Positions 26,920 through 36,146 of a stretch of DNA of 64,000 nucleotides are shown in pieces. Position 1 is the stretch's first letter; each line of letters begins with the position of its first letter. The notes under the pieces are model-generated. The model ran no database searches, had not been told where the DNA came from, and saw only the letters and a list, made by a program, of their open reading frames with translations. A program made the position numbers and the translations under genes. This DNA is from Reclinomonas americana ATCC 50394 (Eukaryota; Jakobida; Jakobea; Jakobida): positions 930,001-994,000 of the forward strand of contig PS015010.1 in NCBI GenBank assembly GCA_048213135.1, given 5' to 3'.

Positions 26920-27398
26920 TGAAGGCCGCCACCGTACACGAGTTAAAAGCGGAACTGTCGGCCCTGCCGGCCAAACAACTGGTGGAACTCTGTTCAAGAC
27001 TGGCCCGTTTCAAAACAGAAAATAAAGAACTGCTCACTTACCTGTTGTTTGAAGCACATGATGAGCCCGGCTTTGTAAAAGGTGTTAAGGCGGAGATCGA
27101 CGAACTGTTTGCCGGTATCAATAGTTCGCAACTGTATTTTGCCAAGAAAAGTTTACGAAAGATCGCCCGCGTCATCAGTAAATACTGCCGTTACAGCGCC
27201 AATAAGGAAACTGAACTGCAACTGCGCATCTACTTCTGCCAGTGCCTGAAAGACTCGGATATACCGGTGAAAAAAAATACCGTCATTCACAATCTTTACC
27301 TGGCACAGTTGAAAAAGACCGGCACATTGATTGCTGCCCTTCACGAGGACCTTCAATATGAATACCAGCGGGAGTTGAACGCGTTAGGTAACATTTAA
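26919..27398 (+). CDS. Hypothetical helical protein coupled to the serine hydrolase
   Basis: 159 residues, all-helical in character, no signal peptide. The sequence (LVELCSRLARFKTENKELLTYLLFEA, then IYFCQCLKDS) may be a DUF6155-type protein, but I am not certain. It starts on the last base of the hydrolase stop, so translation is coupled. Function unknown. Confidence 0.7.
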   Translation: MKAATVHELKAELSALPAKQLVELCSRLARFKTENKELLTYLLFEAHDEPGFVKGVKAEIDELFAGINSSQLYFAKKSLRKIARVISKYCRYSANKETELQLRIYFCQCLKDSDIPVKKNTVIHNLYLAQLKKTGTLIAALHEDLQYEYQRELNALGNI

Positions 27399-27428
27399 CC
27401 GCATTGATACGTATATAAAAGAAAAGCC

Positions 27429-29294
27429 ATGATCCGACTACTTCTTTCCTGCGCTGCTTTCACTTTTTGCAGCAGCGCTTTTGCACAATTGTATATGCCC
27501 CGCGATGTTAAACAGGCATTTGCCAACGGTACCCGTTCAGCCGACGGCCGGCCCGGGAAAAAATACTGGCAGAATCACGGACGTTATGATATCAGCATCA
27601 CCGCAGCGCCGCCATCGCGTACCGTGAAGGGGACAGAGTCGATCACCTATTTCAACGAAAGCCCGGATACACTGTCCTCACTCGTATTCCGCATCATCCA
27701 GAACATACACAAACCCGGCGCCGTACGGAATGGCATGGCATCGGAAGCTTACCTTACACCCGGCGTGACCATCGACGGCTTTACCGTTAACGGCGTCAAA
27801 GTGCGGTGGGGTAATGGTTCGGGTACAGCGCAACGGGTAAACCTGCCACAGGCACTGCTTCCCAAATCCTCCGTGCAAATGACTGTCGACTGGCATTTTG
27901 ATGCTTCCCTCGAAAGCGGCAGGGAAGGTATGATCGATTCCACCACTTTCTTCCTCGCTTACTTTTACCCGAGGGTATCGGTATATGATGATTACAGCGG
28001 CTGGGACAGGATGGACTTTACCGACCAGCAGGAGTTTTATAACGACTTCAACGATTACCAGCTTACGGTGAATGTGCCAAAGAACTATATTGTATGGGCT
28101 ACCGGCGACCTGCAGAATGCCGGGGAAGTATTACAACCCGAATATGCCAAACGGTTCGAAACATCGCTCACCAGCGACGCCGTAATACATGTAGCTACCG
28201 CTGCCGACCTGGTGGGTAAAAAAGTGACCGCACAAAAAGAAATGAACGCCTGGAAATGGTCGTACAATAATATTTCAGATGTGGCCCTGGCCTTCAGCGA
28301 TCATTTTGTATGGGACGCCGGCAGTACCATTGTAGATGCCGCCACCCGCCGCCGTGCTTCGGTACAGGCCGCTTATAATGATACCGCTGCTGATTTCCGC
28401 GAAATGGTTACTTATGGCAAACATGCGCTCAGCTGGTTATCCGCCAAATGGCCGGGAGTGCCTTACCCGTTCCCCAAAACAACCGTTGTGCAGGGATATG
28501 CCGGTATGGAATATCCCATGATGGCCAATGACGAAACCTACGGCGACCCGGTATTCTCCAGGTTTGTAGCCGAGCACGAGATCGCCCACAGCTGGTTCCC
28601 GTTCTATATGGGTATCAACGAATCGAGATATGCCTTTATGGATGAAGGATGGGCAACGGCTTTTGAATGGCTTATTGGTACGGAAGATCTTGGAAAAGAA
28701 ACCGCCAATGGGTTCTTTAAACAGTTTCGTGTAGATGGCTGGGTAAACAATCCATCCGCGGAAGGCGACCTGCCCATCATTACACCCGCCAACCTGCTGC
28801 GAAACAATGCTTATGGTAACAATGCCTATGGCAAACCGGCACTGGGTTACCTGGCACTGAAAGATATGCTGGGCGATGAGCTGTTCCGCAAGTGCCTGCA
28901 CGGGTATATGGACAGGTGGCATGGCAAACACCCCATACCCTGGGATTTTTTCAACAGTTTCAATTCCATCTCTGCGCAAAACCTCAACTGGTTCTGGAAC
29001 AGCTGGTTCTTCACTAATTATTACCCCGACCTGGCCGCCACGGAAATAAAAACTACCGGTAATGCTTATGCGCTGAAAGTGCGCAATATAGGCGGGTTGC
29101 CTGTTCCTTTTGATGTGGTGGTTACTTATAAAGACGGGACTTCCGCAACGCTGCACCAGTCTTCCATGATATGGAAAGCAAACGGGAAGGAAGCACTGGT
29201 AAAGATCAGTTCAGCCAAAAAAATAAGTAAACTGTATATTGATAACGGCATCTGGATGGATGCAGACGAAAGCAACAATACGCTGAAGCCTTAA
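27429..29294 (+). CDS. M1 family metallopeptidase (aminopeptidase)
   Basis: 621 residues with a signal peptide ending at SSAFAQ. The gluzincin site is complete: HEIAHSW with His383, Glu384 and His387, and Glu406 in FMDEGWA, eighteen residues later. YAGMEYPM upstream takes the place of the GAMEN motif that binds the substrate N-terminus. Such enzymes remove N-terminal residues from peptides in the periplasm. The stop overlaps the stop of the convergent channel gene. Confidence 0.92.
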   Translation: MIRLLLSCAAFTFCSSAFAQLYMPRDVKQAFANGTRSADGRPGKKYWQNHGRYDISITAAPPSRTVKGTESITYFNESPDTLSSLVFRIIQNIHKPGAVRNGMASEAYLTPGVTIDGFTVNGVKVRWGNGSGTAQRVNLPQALLPKSSVQMTVDWHFDASLESGREGMIDSTTFFLAYFYPRVSVYDDYSGWDRMDFTDQQEFYNDFNDYQLTVNVPKNYIVWATGDLQNAGEVLQPEYAKRFETSLTSDAVIHVATAADLVGKKVTAQKEMNAWKWSYNNISDVALAFSDHFVWDAGSTIVDAATRRRASVQAAYNDTAADFREMVTYGKHALSWLSAKWPGVPYPFPKTTVVQGYAGMEYPMMANDETYGDPVFSRFVAEHEIAHSWFPFYMGINESRYAFMDEGWATAFEWLIGTEDLGKETANGFFKQFRVDGWVNNPSAEGDLPIITPANLLRNNAYGNNAYGKPALGYLALKDMLGDELFRKCLHGYMDRWHGKHPIPWDFFNSFNSISAQNLNWFWNSWFFTNYYPDLAATEIKTTGNAYALKVRNIGGLPVPFDVVVTYKDGTSATLHQSSMIWKANGKEALVKISSAKKISKLYIDNGIWMDADESNNTLKP

Positions 29295-29887
29295 TGACCG
29301 GGCGGTTGTTCCTGCTTCCTTTTTTCAATGCGCCTGTCGGGGATGAGCCACATGGCCGCAACAATGATGTAAAAGGCGAGACCGATCCTCGGATCAAGAA
29401 AAGCGAAGCCAATTCCTATAAGGTATAACACAACGGACAGGATGCCCTTGCGGTCTTTGCCCATCGCCAGGCCCAGCACAGAATTTTTGCCATGTATGGA
29501 AATAAGGCAACGGGCGAGAATATAGTAGGCCACACCTGCCATACAAAGCACAAAACCATAGATAACCACCGGCCACAGGGCAAAATGATTTTCCCCCATC
29601 CAGGCAGTAGCGAAAGGAACGAGCGACAGCCAGAACAGCAGGTGCGTATTGGCCCACAGTACAGCGCCATTCACTTCCGTTATGGTATGCAGCATATGGT
29701 GGTGATTGTTCCAGTAGATGCCGATGTAGATGAAACTGAGTACATAGCTCAGGAATACAGGCCAGATGGGTTTCAATGTGGCCAGGGTAGGCTCAATACC
29801 ATGTGGCACCTTCATCTCCAGTACCATGATTGTAATGATGATGGCCAGTACACCATCGCTGAAAGCTTCCAGTCTTCCTTTTCCCAT
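29291..29887 (-). CDS. TMEM175-family (DUF1211) membrane protein
   Basis: 198 residues from the ATG at 29887, chosen because MGKGRLEAFSDGVLAIIITI starts the first membrane helix; 18 further in-frame residues upstream are unlikely. The FSDGVLAI motif is the family signature, followed by about five more hydrophobic helices. Bacterial TMEM175 proteins form tetrameric potassium-selective channels. It ends tail-to-tail with the M1 peptidase gene, the two stop codons sharing bases 29292-29293. Confidence 0.88.
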   Translation of the reverse strand: MGKGRLEAFSDGVLAIIITIMVLEMKVPHGIEPTLATLKPIWPVFLSYVLSFIYIGIYWNNHHHMLHTITEVNGAVLWANTHLLFWLSLVPFATAWMGENHFALWPVVIYGFVLCMAGVAYYILARCLISIHGKNSVLGLAMGKDRKGILSVVLYLIGIGFAFLDPRIGLAFYIIVAAMWLIPDRRIEKRKQEQPPGH

Positions 29888-29981
29888 ATGCGTTTTTTTG
29901 ATACCGCTAATGTAAGAAAATAAAACGCCGGCCCACGCCACTATTCTTTGTCTGCTGTATACACCGATGGGCTTTGTTGTC

Positions 29982-29989
29982 TATTTTTG
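29982..29989 (+). promoter_or_regulatory. Promoter -7 box TATTTTTG of the Mur ligase gene
   Basis: Matches TAnnTTTG, 30 bases before the chosen ATG at 30020; it lies inside the longer open frame that starts at 29948, arguing against that start. Confidence 0.5.
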
Positions 29990-30019
29990 TCCCGGTATAA
30001 AATACCAGGCCGGAACAAT

Positions 30020-31405
30020 ATGAGCAACAATACCATAACAGACATACGTTCAGTCAACCATATCTTCTTCATTGGCATTGCCGGAGTAGGCATGAGCGCC
30101 ATTGCGCAATACCTTGCCGGTACAGGAAAACAGGTGAGCGGTAGTGACCGGTATTTCAAACCCGGGGAATACAATGAAACCCGCACTAAACTGGAAACGG
30201 AGGGCATTCTCTGTTTTGAACAGAACGGCGAAGGCATCACCGGTGCAACAGAACTGGTGGTGGTATCCACCGCTATTGAAGATACTGTACCCGAAGTGCA
30301 GAAAGCCCGCCAGCTTAATATACCCATCCTGAAAAGAAGTGAAGTGCTGGCATTGATCGCGGCCACTAAAAAAACGATCGCCGTAGGAGGGACTTCCGGA
30401 AAGAGTACCACCAGCGCCATGCTGTTTGATATTCTGCAGCACGCGGGTCTGCAGCCCGGTATTATCAGCGGCGCAGGACTCACCAGCATCATCAGGGAAG
30501 GAAAGATCGGCAACGCGAAAGTAGGCAATGGTGACTGGCTGGTGATTGAGGCCGATGAAAGTGATGGCTCCATTGTTCAGTACCGCCCCGAAGTGGGACT
30601 GCTGCTGAATGTAGACAAGGATCACCAGGAGATAGATGAACTGATGAGTATATTCACAACGTTTAAAAATAACAGCCGTCATTTTATCGCTAACCAGTCC
30701 AACACTTTATCGGCACAATTATCTGCCGGTGCGGCGAATGATTTTTCAACTGATGAACATGAAGCATGTTGCAGGGCATCCGGTTTTGAGCAGGATGGTT
30801 TCCGCATCCGTTTTTTAGTGAATGATGTTCCGTTCCGGCTCAATGCCATCGGGCGCCACAGCATGGAGAACGCTACCGCCGCGGCTGCTGTCGCCTTGTA
30901 TGCTGGTGTGCCGCTTGCCGTTAGCGCGGAAGCATTATCAACTTATGAAGGTATTTACCGCCGTCACCAGGTACTCGGGCAAAAGAACGGTGTATGGCTG
31001 ATTGATGATTATGCCCACAACCCGGTAAAATGTGCCAAAAGTATTGAGGCCTGCCAGCCGGTAGCGGATAAAGTAGTGGCCTGGTTCCAGCCCCATGGTT
31101 ACGGGCCTACCCGTTTTTTGCGCAACGATTTTGTAAAAGAGATAGCGGCTGTATTAAGACCGCAGGACGAAATATGGATGAGCGAGATCTTCTATGCCGG
31201 TGGCACCGCGGTTAAAGACATTTCAGCCAACGACCTCATCAGCGATCTGAAGCAACTTGGTGTGCAGGCCTTTTTTGTTGCTGATAGGAACGAACTGGTC
31301 CATACCATAAAACCACACCTTACCCAAAACAGTGTACTGCTGCTGATGGGTGCACGCGACCCATCGCTGGAGCAGTTTGGCAAACAGGTATGGGAACAAT
31401 TATAA
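30020..31405 (+). CDS. Mur ligase family protein (MurC/Mpl-like)
   Basis: 461 residues from the ATG at 30020. The N-terminal nucleotide-like domain has FIGIAGVGMSAIAQYL and SGSD; the ATP loop is GGTSGKSTT, where MurC normally has GTHGKTT; the third domain has DDYAHNP and the lysine/acid residues of the family. This is an ATP-dependent amide ligase acting on UDP-MurNAc or a peptide derivative in the cytosol. It is not in a cell-division cluster but 12 bp before hutI, so it is a paralog of the essential enzyme, perhaps for peptidoglycan recycling. The exact substrate is open. Confidence 0.85.
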   Translation: MSNNTITDIRSVNHIFFIGIAGVGMSAIAQYLAGTGKQVSGSDRYFKPGEYNETRTKLETEGILCFEQNGEGITGATELVVVSTAIEDTVPEVQKARQLNIPILKRSEVLALIAATKKTIAVGGTSGKSTTSAMLFDILQHAGLQPGIISGAGLTSIIREGKIGNAKVGNGDWLVIEADESDGSIVQYRPEVGLLLNVDKDHQEIDELMSIFTTFKNNSRHFIANQSNTLSAQLSAGAANDFSTDEHEACCRASGFEQDGFRIRFLVNDVPFRLNAIGRHSMENATAAAAVALYAGVPLAVSAEALSTYEGIYRRHQVLGQKNGVWLIDDYAHNPVKCAKSIEACQPVADKVVAWFQPHGYGPTRFLRNDFVKEIAAVLRPQDEIWMSEIFYAGGTAVKDISANDLISDLKQLGVQAFFVADRNELVHTIKPHLTQNSVLLLMGARDPSLEQFGKQVWEQL

Positions 31406-31417
31406 ACAGGCAAAAAC

Positions 31418-32659
31418 ATGACGACACTTTTCATCAACATACAACAGCTTTACGGCACACGTGAAAATAACCAGTTACTTCGGGGTGAGGCATTATCCGT
31501 ATTGCCTTCTGTTACCGATGCCTTCCTGCTGGTGGAAGACGGTACCATCGCCGCATATGGGGCTATGTTTGAGCTGGAAGAACAGGTGCCGAAACTACCG
31601 CCGGTAGTGATTGATCTGCATGGTCAGTCCGTATTGCCCGCTTGGTGCGACAGTCATACGCATATCGTATTCGCTAAAAGCAGGGAAGAGGAATTCATTG
31701 ATAAGATCAAAGGCGCCAGTTATGCCGAAATTGCTGCCAAAGGCGGAGGTATACTGAATTCCGCCCGCAAACTTAATGCAGCCAGTGAAGACGAGCTTTT
31801 CAACGCCGCATGGCAACGGCTTCAGCGCCTGGCTAAAATGGGCACCGGCGCCATAGAGATAAAAAGTGGCTATGGGCTAACGACAGAAGGGGAGTTGAAA
31901 ATGCTGCGGGTGATCAAAAGACTGAAACAGCAATCTGATCTCGATATTAAAGCCACTTTCCTGGCGGCGCATACCTACCCGGAAGCCTTCCGGGATAACC
32001 ATGAAGGATACATCAGGCAGATCATTGATGAGATGCTTCCTGTTGTGGCTGCGGAACAACTGGCCGATTATATCGACGTGTTCTGCGAAACAGGTTTTTT
32101 CTCACCCGAAGAAATGGAGACCATCTGCAAAGCGGGTATGCGGTACGGACTTAAACCCAAACTGCATGTGAACCAGCTGAACAGTATTGGCGGTATCCGC
32201 AGTGCTGTCGGGCTTAACGCTTTATCGGTAGATCACCTGGAAACCATGCCCAGTGATGACCTGCAGCAGTTAGGTCAGTCCAATACCATCGGTACTTTAC
32301 TGCCCACCGCGGCATTCTTCCTGCGTATGGCTTACCAGCCCGCACGGCAACTGATCGAAAACAATTGCGCTATTGCTTTGGCTTCGGATTATAACCCCGG
32401 CTCATCGCCCAGTGGTAATATGAACCTGGTAGTGGCGCTGTCGTGTATACAAATGCGCATGCTTCCCGAAGAAGCCATCAACGCGGCCACTATCAATGGA
32501 GCTTATGCAATGGAATTGGAGAAAACACTGGGCAGTATTACTGTCGGTAAAAAAGCGAACCTCATCATTACACAGCCCATCCCATCGCTGGCCTACCTGC
32601 CATATGCTTTTGGCGATAACCTGATTGATAAGGTGATGATCAATGGTGTGATTATATAA
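31418..32659 (+). CDS. hutI: Imidazolonepropionase
   Basis: 413 residues of the amidohydrolase type. Metal-binding SHTHIVFAKSREEEF, then SGYGL, HTYPE, and KLHVNQL and ASDYNPGSSPSGN downstream match HutI. It opens the imidazolone ring to give N-formimino-glutamate in the third step of histidine breakdown. It is followed, after a repeat region, by the fused formimidoyltransferase-cyclodeaminase that uses its product. The upstream Mur ligase gene is 12 bp away and may share its transcript. Confidence 0.93.
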   Translation: MTTLFINIQQLYGTRENNQLLRGEALSVLPSVTDAFLLVEDGTIAAYGAMFELEEQVPKLPPVVIDLHGQSVLPAWCDSHTHIVFAKSREEEFIDKIKGASYAEIAAKGGGILNSARKLNAASEDELFNAAWQRLQRLAKMGTGAIEIKSGYGLTTEGELKMLRVIKRLKQQSDLDIKATFLAAHTYPEAFRDNHEGYIRQIIDEMLPVVAAEQLADYIDVFCETGFFSPEEMETICKAGMRYGLKPKLHVNQLNSIGGIRSAVGLNALSVDHLETMPSDDLQQLGQSNTIGTLLPTAAFFLRMAYQPARQLIENNCAIALASDYNPGSSPSGNMNLVVALSCIQMRMLPEEAINAATINGAYAMELEKTLGSITVGKKANLIITQPIPSLAYLPYAFGDNLIDKVMINGVII

Positions 32660-32850
32660 TTACGAATGAGCAATTACGTATTACGAATCTTATCCTGAGC
32701 GCAGCGAAGGGTCTCTCTGTGTATCCCGTATCCGCATATTCGCACCTCCACCCATTTGCATATCTGCACATTCTTCCAATTCGCACATCCGCATATCCGC
32801 ACATTTCCAAATCAACTCATCTTCAAATTGTCTTATACCTGCTATCTTTG
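32660..32850. repeat. Modular intergenic repeat (A-B-C), longest copy
   Basis: ATTACGAATGAGCAATTACG-type module A, then TTATCCTGAGCGCAGCGAAG (module B), then about twelve CACATT/CGCATAT decamers (module C) ending in TCTTCAAATTGTC. It separates hutI from the next gene by about 200 bp. Confidence 0.6.
32843..32850 (+). promoter_or_regulatory. Promoter -7 box TATCTTTG of the formimidoyltransferase gene
   Basis: Matches TAnnTTTG, 16 bases before the ATG at 32867. It directly follows the modular repeat, so the repeat lies where upstream control sequence would be. Confidence 0.5.
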
Positions 32851-32866
32851 CGCAAATTCACCGCAT

Positions 32867-34543
32867 ATGCAGCAACTCATCGAATGTGTTCCTAATTTTT
32901 CTGAAGGCAACGACATGGGGATCATCAACCAGATAACCGCCGAAATCGATAATACGGAAGGCGTGCGTTTATTGAATGTAGATCCGGGGAAAGCCACCAA
33001 TCGTACTGTAGTCACTTTTGTTGGTACGCCGGAAGCGGTTGTGGAAGCGGCTTTCAAAGCCATCAGGAAGGCGGGTGAATTGATAGACATGAGTAAGCAC
33101 AAAGGCGAACACCCCAGGATGGGCGCTACCGATGTATGCCCGCTGATACCCATTGCCAACATCAGCATGGAAGAAACAGCCCGCTATGCACAGCAACTTG
33201 CGAAAAGGGTGGGAGAAGAATTATCAGTACCCGTTTACCTGTATGAAGAAGCGCAACCCGATAAGGAAAGGAGTAATCTCTCCGTGATCAGGGCGGGGGA
33301 ATATGAAGGATTTTTTAAAAAGATACAGGAACCGCAATGGAAACCGGATTTTGGTCCCGCAGTATTTGATGCCAAACGGGGCGGCACTGTTATCGGCGCC
33401 CGTGATTTTCTCGTGGCCTATAACGTCAACCTTAATACCACCAGTACCCGCAGGGCTAATGCCATCGCCTTTGATGTAAGGGAAGCGGGAAGGGTGAAAA
33501 AAGAGAACGGCAAACCCGTTAAAGATGCCGATGGCAACAATGTGGTTATCCCCGGCAGCCTGAAATATGTAAAAGCCATTGGCTGGTATATTGAAGAATA
33601 TGGTATTGCGCAGATATCCATCAACCTCACCAACATCGGCAAAACACCCGTTCATATTGCTTTTGATGAAGTATGCCGCAAGGCGGATGCCAGGGGCATA
33701 AGGGTAACAGGCAGTGAACTGGTGGGACTGATACCGCTCAAAGCCATGCTCGACGCGGGAGAATATTTCCTGCGCAAGCAGCAACGTTCCGTGGGTGTGT
33801 CGGAAGAAGAATTGATCCGCATTGCCATTAAATCAATGGGACTGGATGAACTGGGGCCTTTCAAACCGGAAGAACGCATCATCGAGTATATGCTGGCGAA
33901 TGCTGCTGACAGTGAACTGGTGCGTATGCAACTGGATGCGTTCGCCAATGAAACGGCAAGTGAAAGCCCGGCGCCCGGCGGAGGTTCCATCGCCGCTTAT
34001 GTAGGCGCACTGGGTGCTTCACTGGCAACCATGGTCGCCAATCTTTCTTCACATAAACCCGGCTGGGACGAACGCTGGGAAGAGTTCAGCGATTGGGCGG
34101 CCAAAGGGCAGCATTACAAAGCGGAGCTGGTGAAACTGGTGGATGCCGATACCCGTGCTTTCAATAAGATCATGGATGCATTTGGATTGCCAAAAACTAC
34201 TGACGAAGAAAAAGCCGCAAGAAGCAAGGCCATACAGGACGCAACGAAATACGCCATAGAAATACCTTTCAAAGTAATGGAAACGACCGCTGCCGCTATG
34301 GAGCTGGTAAAAGCAATGGCGGAAACTGGTAATCCCAATTCCGTGTCCGACGCCGGAGTAGGCGCTCTTTGCATACGCAGTGCGGTAATGGGCGCCTTTA
34401 TGAATGTACGCATCAACGCGGCGTCTTACAGCGACAAAACATATGTTGCAGACATCGTTGCCAAAGGCAAGGCCATTGAAGACCGGGTGATCGCTGAAGA
34501 AGCGGCCATACTCGCTGTCGTTAATGAAAAGATTGGTTTATGA
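32867..34543 (+). CDS. Fused glutamate formimidoyltransferase / formimidotetrahydrofolate cyclodeaminase
   Basis: 558 residues from the ATG at 32867. Residues 1 to about 320 are the formimidoyltransferase: ECVPNFSEGND at the start, HPRMGATDVCPLIP and GARDFLVAYNVNLN. Residues about 350-558 are the cyclodeaminase: ANETASESPAPGGGSIAAYVGAL and the helical remainder. The bifunctional enzyme moves the formimino group of FIGLU to tetrahydrofolate and then releases ammonia. The window also has a formimidoylglutamase at 59.3 kb, so two ways to use FIGLU exist. The first 37 codons of the longer open frame are repeat sequence. Confidence 0.93.
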   Translation: MQQLIECVPNFSEGNDMGIINQITAEIDNTEGVRLLNVDPGKATNRTVVTFVGTPEAVVEAAFKAIRKAGELIDMSKHKGEHPRMGATDVCPLIPIANISMEETARYAQQLAKRVGEELSVPVYLYEEAQPDKERSNLSVIRAGEYEGFFKKIQEPQWKPDFGPAVFDAKRGGTVIGARDFLVAYNVNLNTTSTRRANAIAFDVREAGRVKKENGKPVKDADGNNVVIPGSLKYVKAIGWYIEEYGIAQISINLTNIGKTPVHIAFDEVCRKADARGIRVTGSELVGLIPLKAMLDAGEYFLRKQQRSVGVSEEELIRIAIKSMGLDELGPFKPEERIIEYMLANAADSELVRMQLDAFANETASESPAPGGGSIAAYVGALGASLATMVANLSSHKPGWDERWEEFSDWAAKGQHYKAELVKLVDADTRAFNKIMDAFGLPKTTDEEKAARSKAIQDATKYAIEIPFKVMETTAAAMELVKAMAETGNPNSVSDAGVGALCIRSAVMGAFMNVRINAASYSDKTYVADIVAKGKAIEDRVIAEEAAILAVVNEKIGL

Positions 34544-35569
34544 TCAATCCGGTTTATACTCGAAAATAAGCACAGCGTTCTCCGACAGGCTGGAACTGGC
34601 AAACAGTTCGTACCGCTTTTCACCGGCTGTAACAACAATGAGTGCTGTATTGGGTGGTATGCTGCCGAGGTTTTCCGCATACATGATCAACTCATGTTTC
34701 GTCCTGCTCTCATCCAGCTCAATGGTTAACTCAATGGGCAGAACGGATAAACCTTTCTTGTTGACCAATAATTTGCCATCGTAATAAATGCTCACGGTAT
34801 CACCGTCTACCGTAGCATTGTCGTATACTTTCAGGCTGATCGTTTTTGTATTGACCGTTAGCGTACGTATGGCTTTGTTGGTACGTTCCGTCACTTTCAA
34901 AGGTGGTTTTACAACGGCAACAGTATCCTTTTTTACAACAGGAGGGAGTACAACTGCAGGACTGTCTTTTTTTACAACCGGTGGTTTGACCACAACGGGG
35001 GCAGGTTTTTTAGCAGTATCCTTTACTATGGGCTCGGGTCTTGCCGGCTGAACGGGCGGTTTCTTATTGGGTGCAAGATCCCTTGGATCAGGAGCATTAT
35101 TGTTTTTTACCGGCTCTTCCTCCGGGCAGGGATCTTTACCATCGGGTAATTTGGTGGGCCGCGATGATACTTTTTTCAATGTAAGCGGCGTGCCCATTCC
35201 AAAGGAAAGGACATTGAGAAAGCCCTTGGGATACTGCATTCCCTGCAGTGTATTGTCTTCCATGTCATCACGCCACAGGCGTAAACGCATTAATATATGC
35301 GAGCCGCTGTTTTGTATAAATGCAGAACCTGCTATGCGCCATTCATCTTTTTCTTTATTATACTTACCGGTAAAATAAGCACGGCAGAAACTCTTTTTAT
35401 CGCCGAGTTCATAATCATACGTGTAGCCACAAAGATCATTACCCTTGTGAACGATATTCACCTGTATGAATTCGCTGCCCATAATGCCTTCCCAGGTGCC
35501 GGTAAGATTTTGAGAACGGGTACTGGAAAACAAAAGAAGATAAGATGCCAGCAGGTAGATACGTCGCAT
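34544..35569 (-). CDS. Secreted hypothetical protein with proline-rich linker
   Basis: 341 residues with a signal peptide ending at TRSQN. A beta-rich N-terminal domain of about 110 residues (LTGTWEGIMG) is followed by a linker of repeats such as VVKPPVVKKDSPAVV and a C-terminal beta domain of about 110 residues. The Pro/Lys/Val linker looks like an extended spacer across the envelope. Its stop abuts the stop of the convergent gene directly. Function unknown. Confidence 0.75.
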   Translation of the reverse strand: MRRIYLLASYLLLFSSTRSQNLTGTWEGIMGSEFIQVNIVHKGNDLCGYTYDYELGDKKSFCRAYFTGKYNKEKDEWRIAGSAFIQNSGSHILMRLRLWRDDMEDNTLQGMQYPKGFLNVLSFGMGTPLTLKKVSSRPTKLPDGKDPCPEEEPVKNNNAPDPRDLAPNKKPPVQPARPEPIVKDTAKKPAPVVVKPPVVKKDSPAVVLPPVVKKDTVAVVKPPLKVTERTNKAIRTLTVNTKTISLKVYDNATVDGDTVSIYYDGKLLVNKKGLSVLPIELTIELDESRTKHELIMYAENLGSIPPNTALIVVTAGEKRYELFASSSLSENAVLIFEYKPD

Positions 35570-35854
35570 AATATCGAAGTTTAAGCTAATTTAATTGGTT
35601 TTTTGCCGCTTTACGAATCTATGTTCAGGGCAGACGGCATTTTAACAGCTCATTGGACAATTCTTTTAACACCGGGGAAGATTTTCCCATCAACCGGGGA
35701 AAAAAAGACGATGTTGATAACCTGTGCATAGCGGGTACGCTTGAAGCTGATTCAGCCGGCTGATTACCAATATGTTGAATTTTGGTTGTGCCGGTAACAT
35801 TAATTTAATATGCCCGGAATCATATTTGCTGTACTTTACTTCAAATGACTTTTT
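35570..35854. other. Intergenic region, no gene seen
   Basis: 285 bp between divergent genes. It contains a short CCGGGGAAGATTTTCCC-type dyad near 35680 and AT-rich sequence near 35830 that may hold the promoter of the next gene. An 85-residue open frame on the minus strand has no support. Confidence 0.3.
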
Positions 35855-36055
35855 ATGAAGCAGGCCATGTTTACCGATGCCATTAACAGTTACGTAGATA
35901 CATTCGTTCTGATCGACGAAACCACCAAGGCAAAAATACGCCGCCACCTGAGTGATATCAACGATAAGATCACCGAAGAAGACCTGCAGAACATCCGCAC
36001 CAGTTTTCTGCCGCCTGCAGGCACAGTGCAGGAACAGGGTTATTCTCCCGCCTGA
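35855..36055 (+). CDS. Small hypothetical protein
   Basis: 66 residues, helical and charged (NSYVDTFVLIDETTKAKIRRH), no signal peptide. A codon pattern like its neighbours and a separate position before the next gene support it. No family recognised. Confidence 0.45.
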   Translation: MKQAMFTDAINSYVDTFVLIDETTKAKIRRHLSDINDKITEEDLQNIRTSFLPPAGTVQEQGYSPA

Positions 36056-36146
36056 TCCTGTTTAAATTTCGCATATTCATTAACGTTAGTTTGTATTCCA
36101 CCCGGGAGAAAATCCGTATATTAGGATACTCAAATCATTTACCGGT

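Noticed and set aside
35690-35947. 85-residue minus-strand gene
   Set aside because: Overlaps the small + strand gene and a promoter region; no supporting features.
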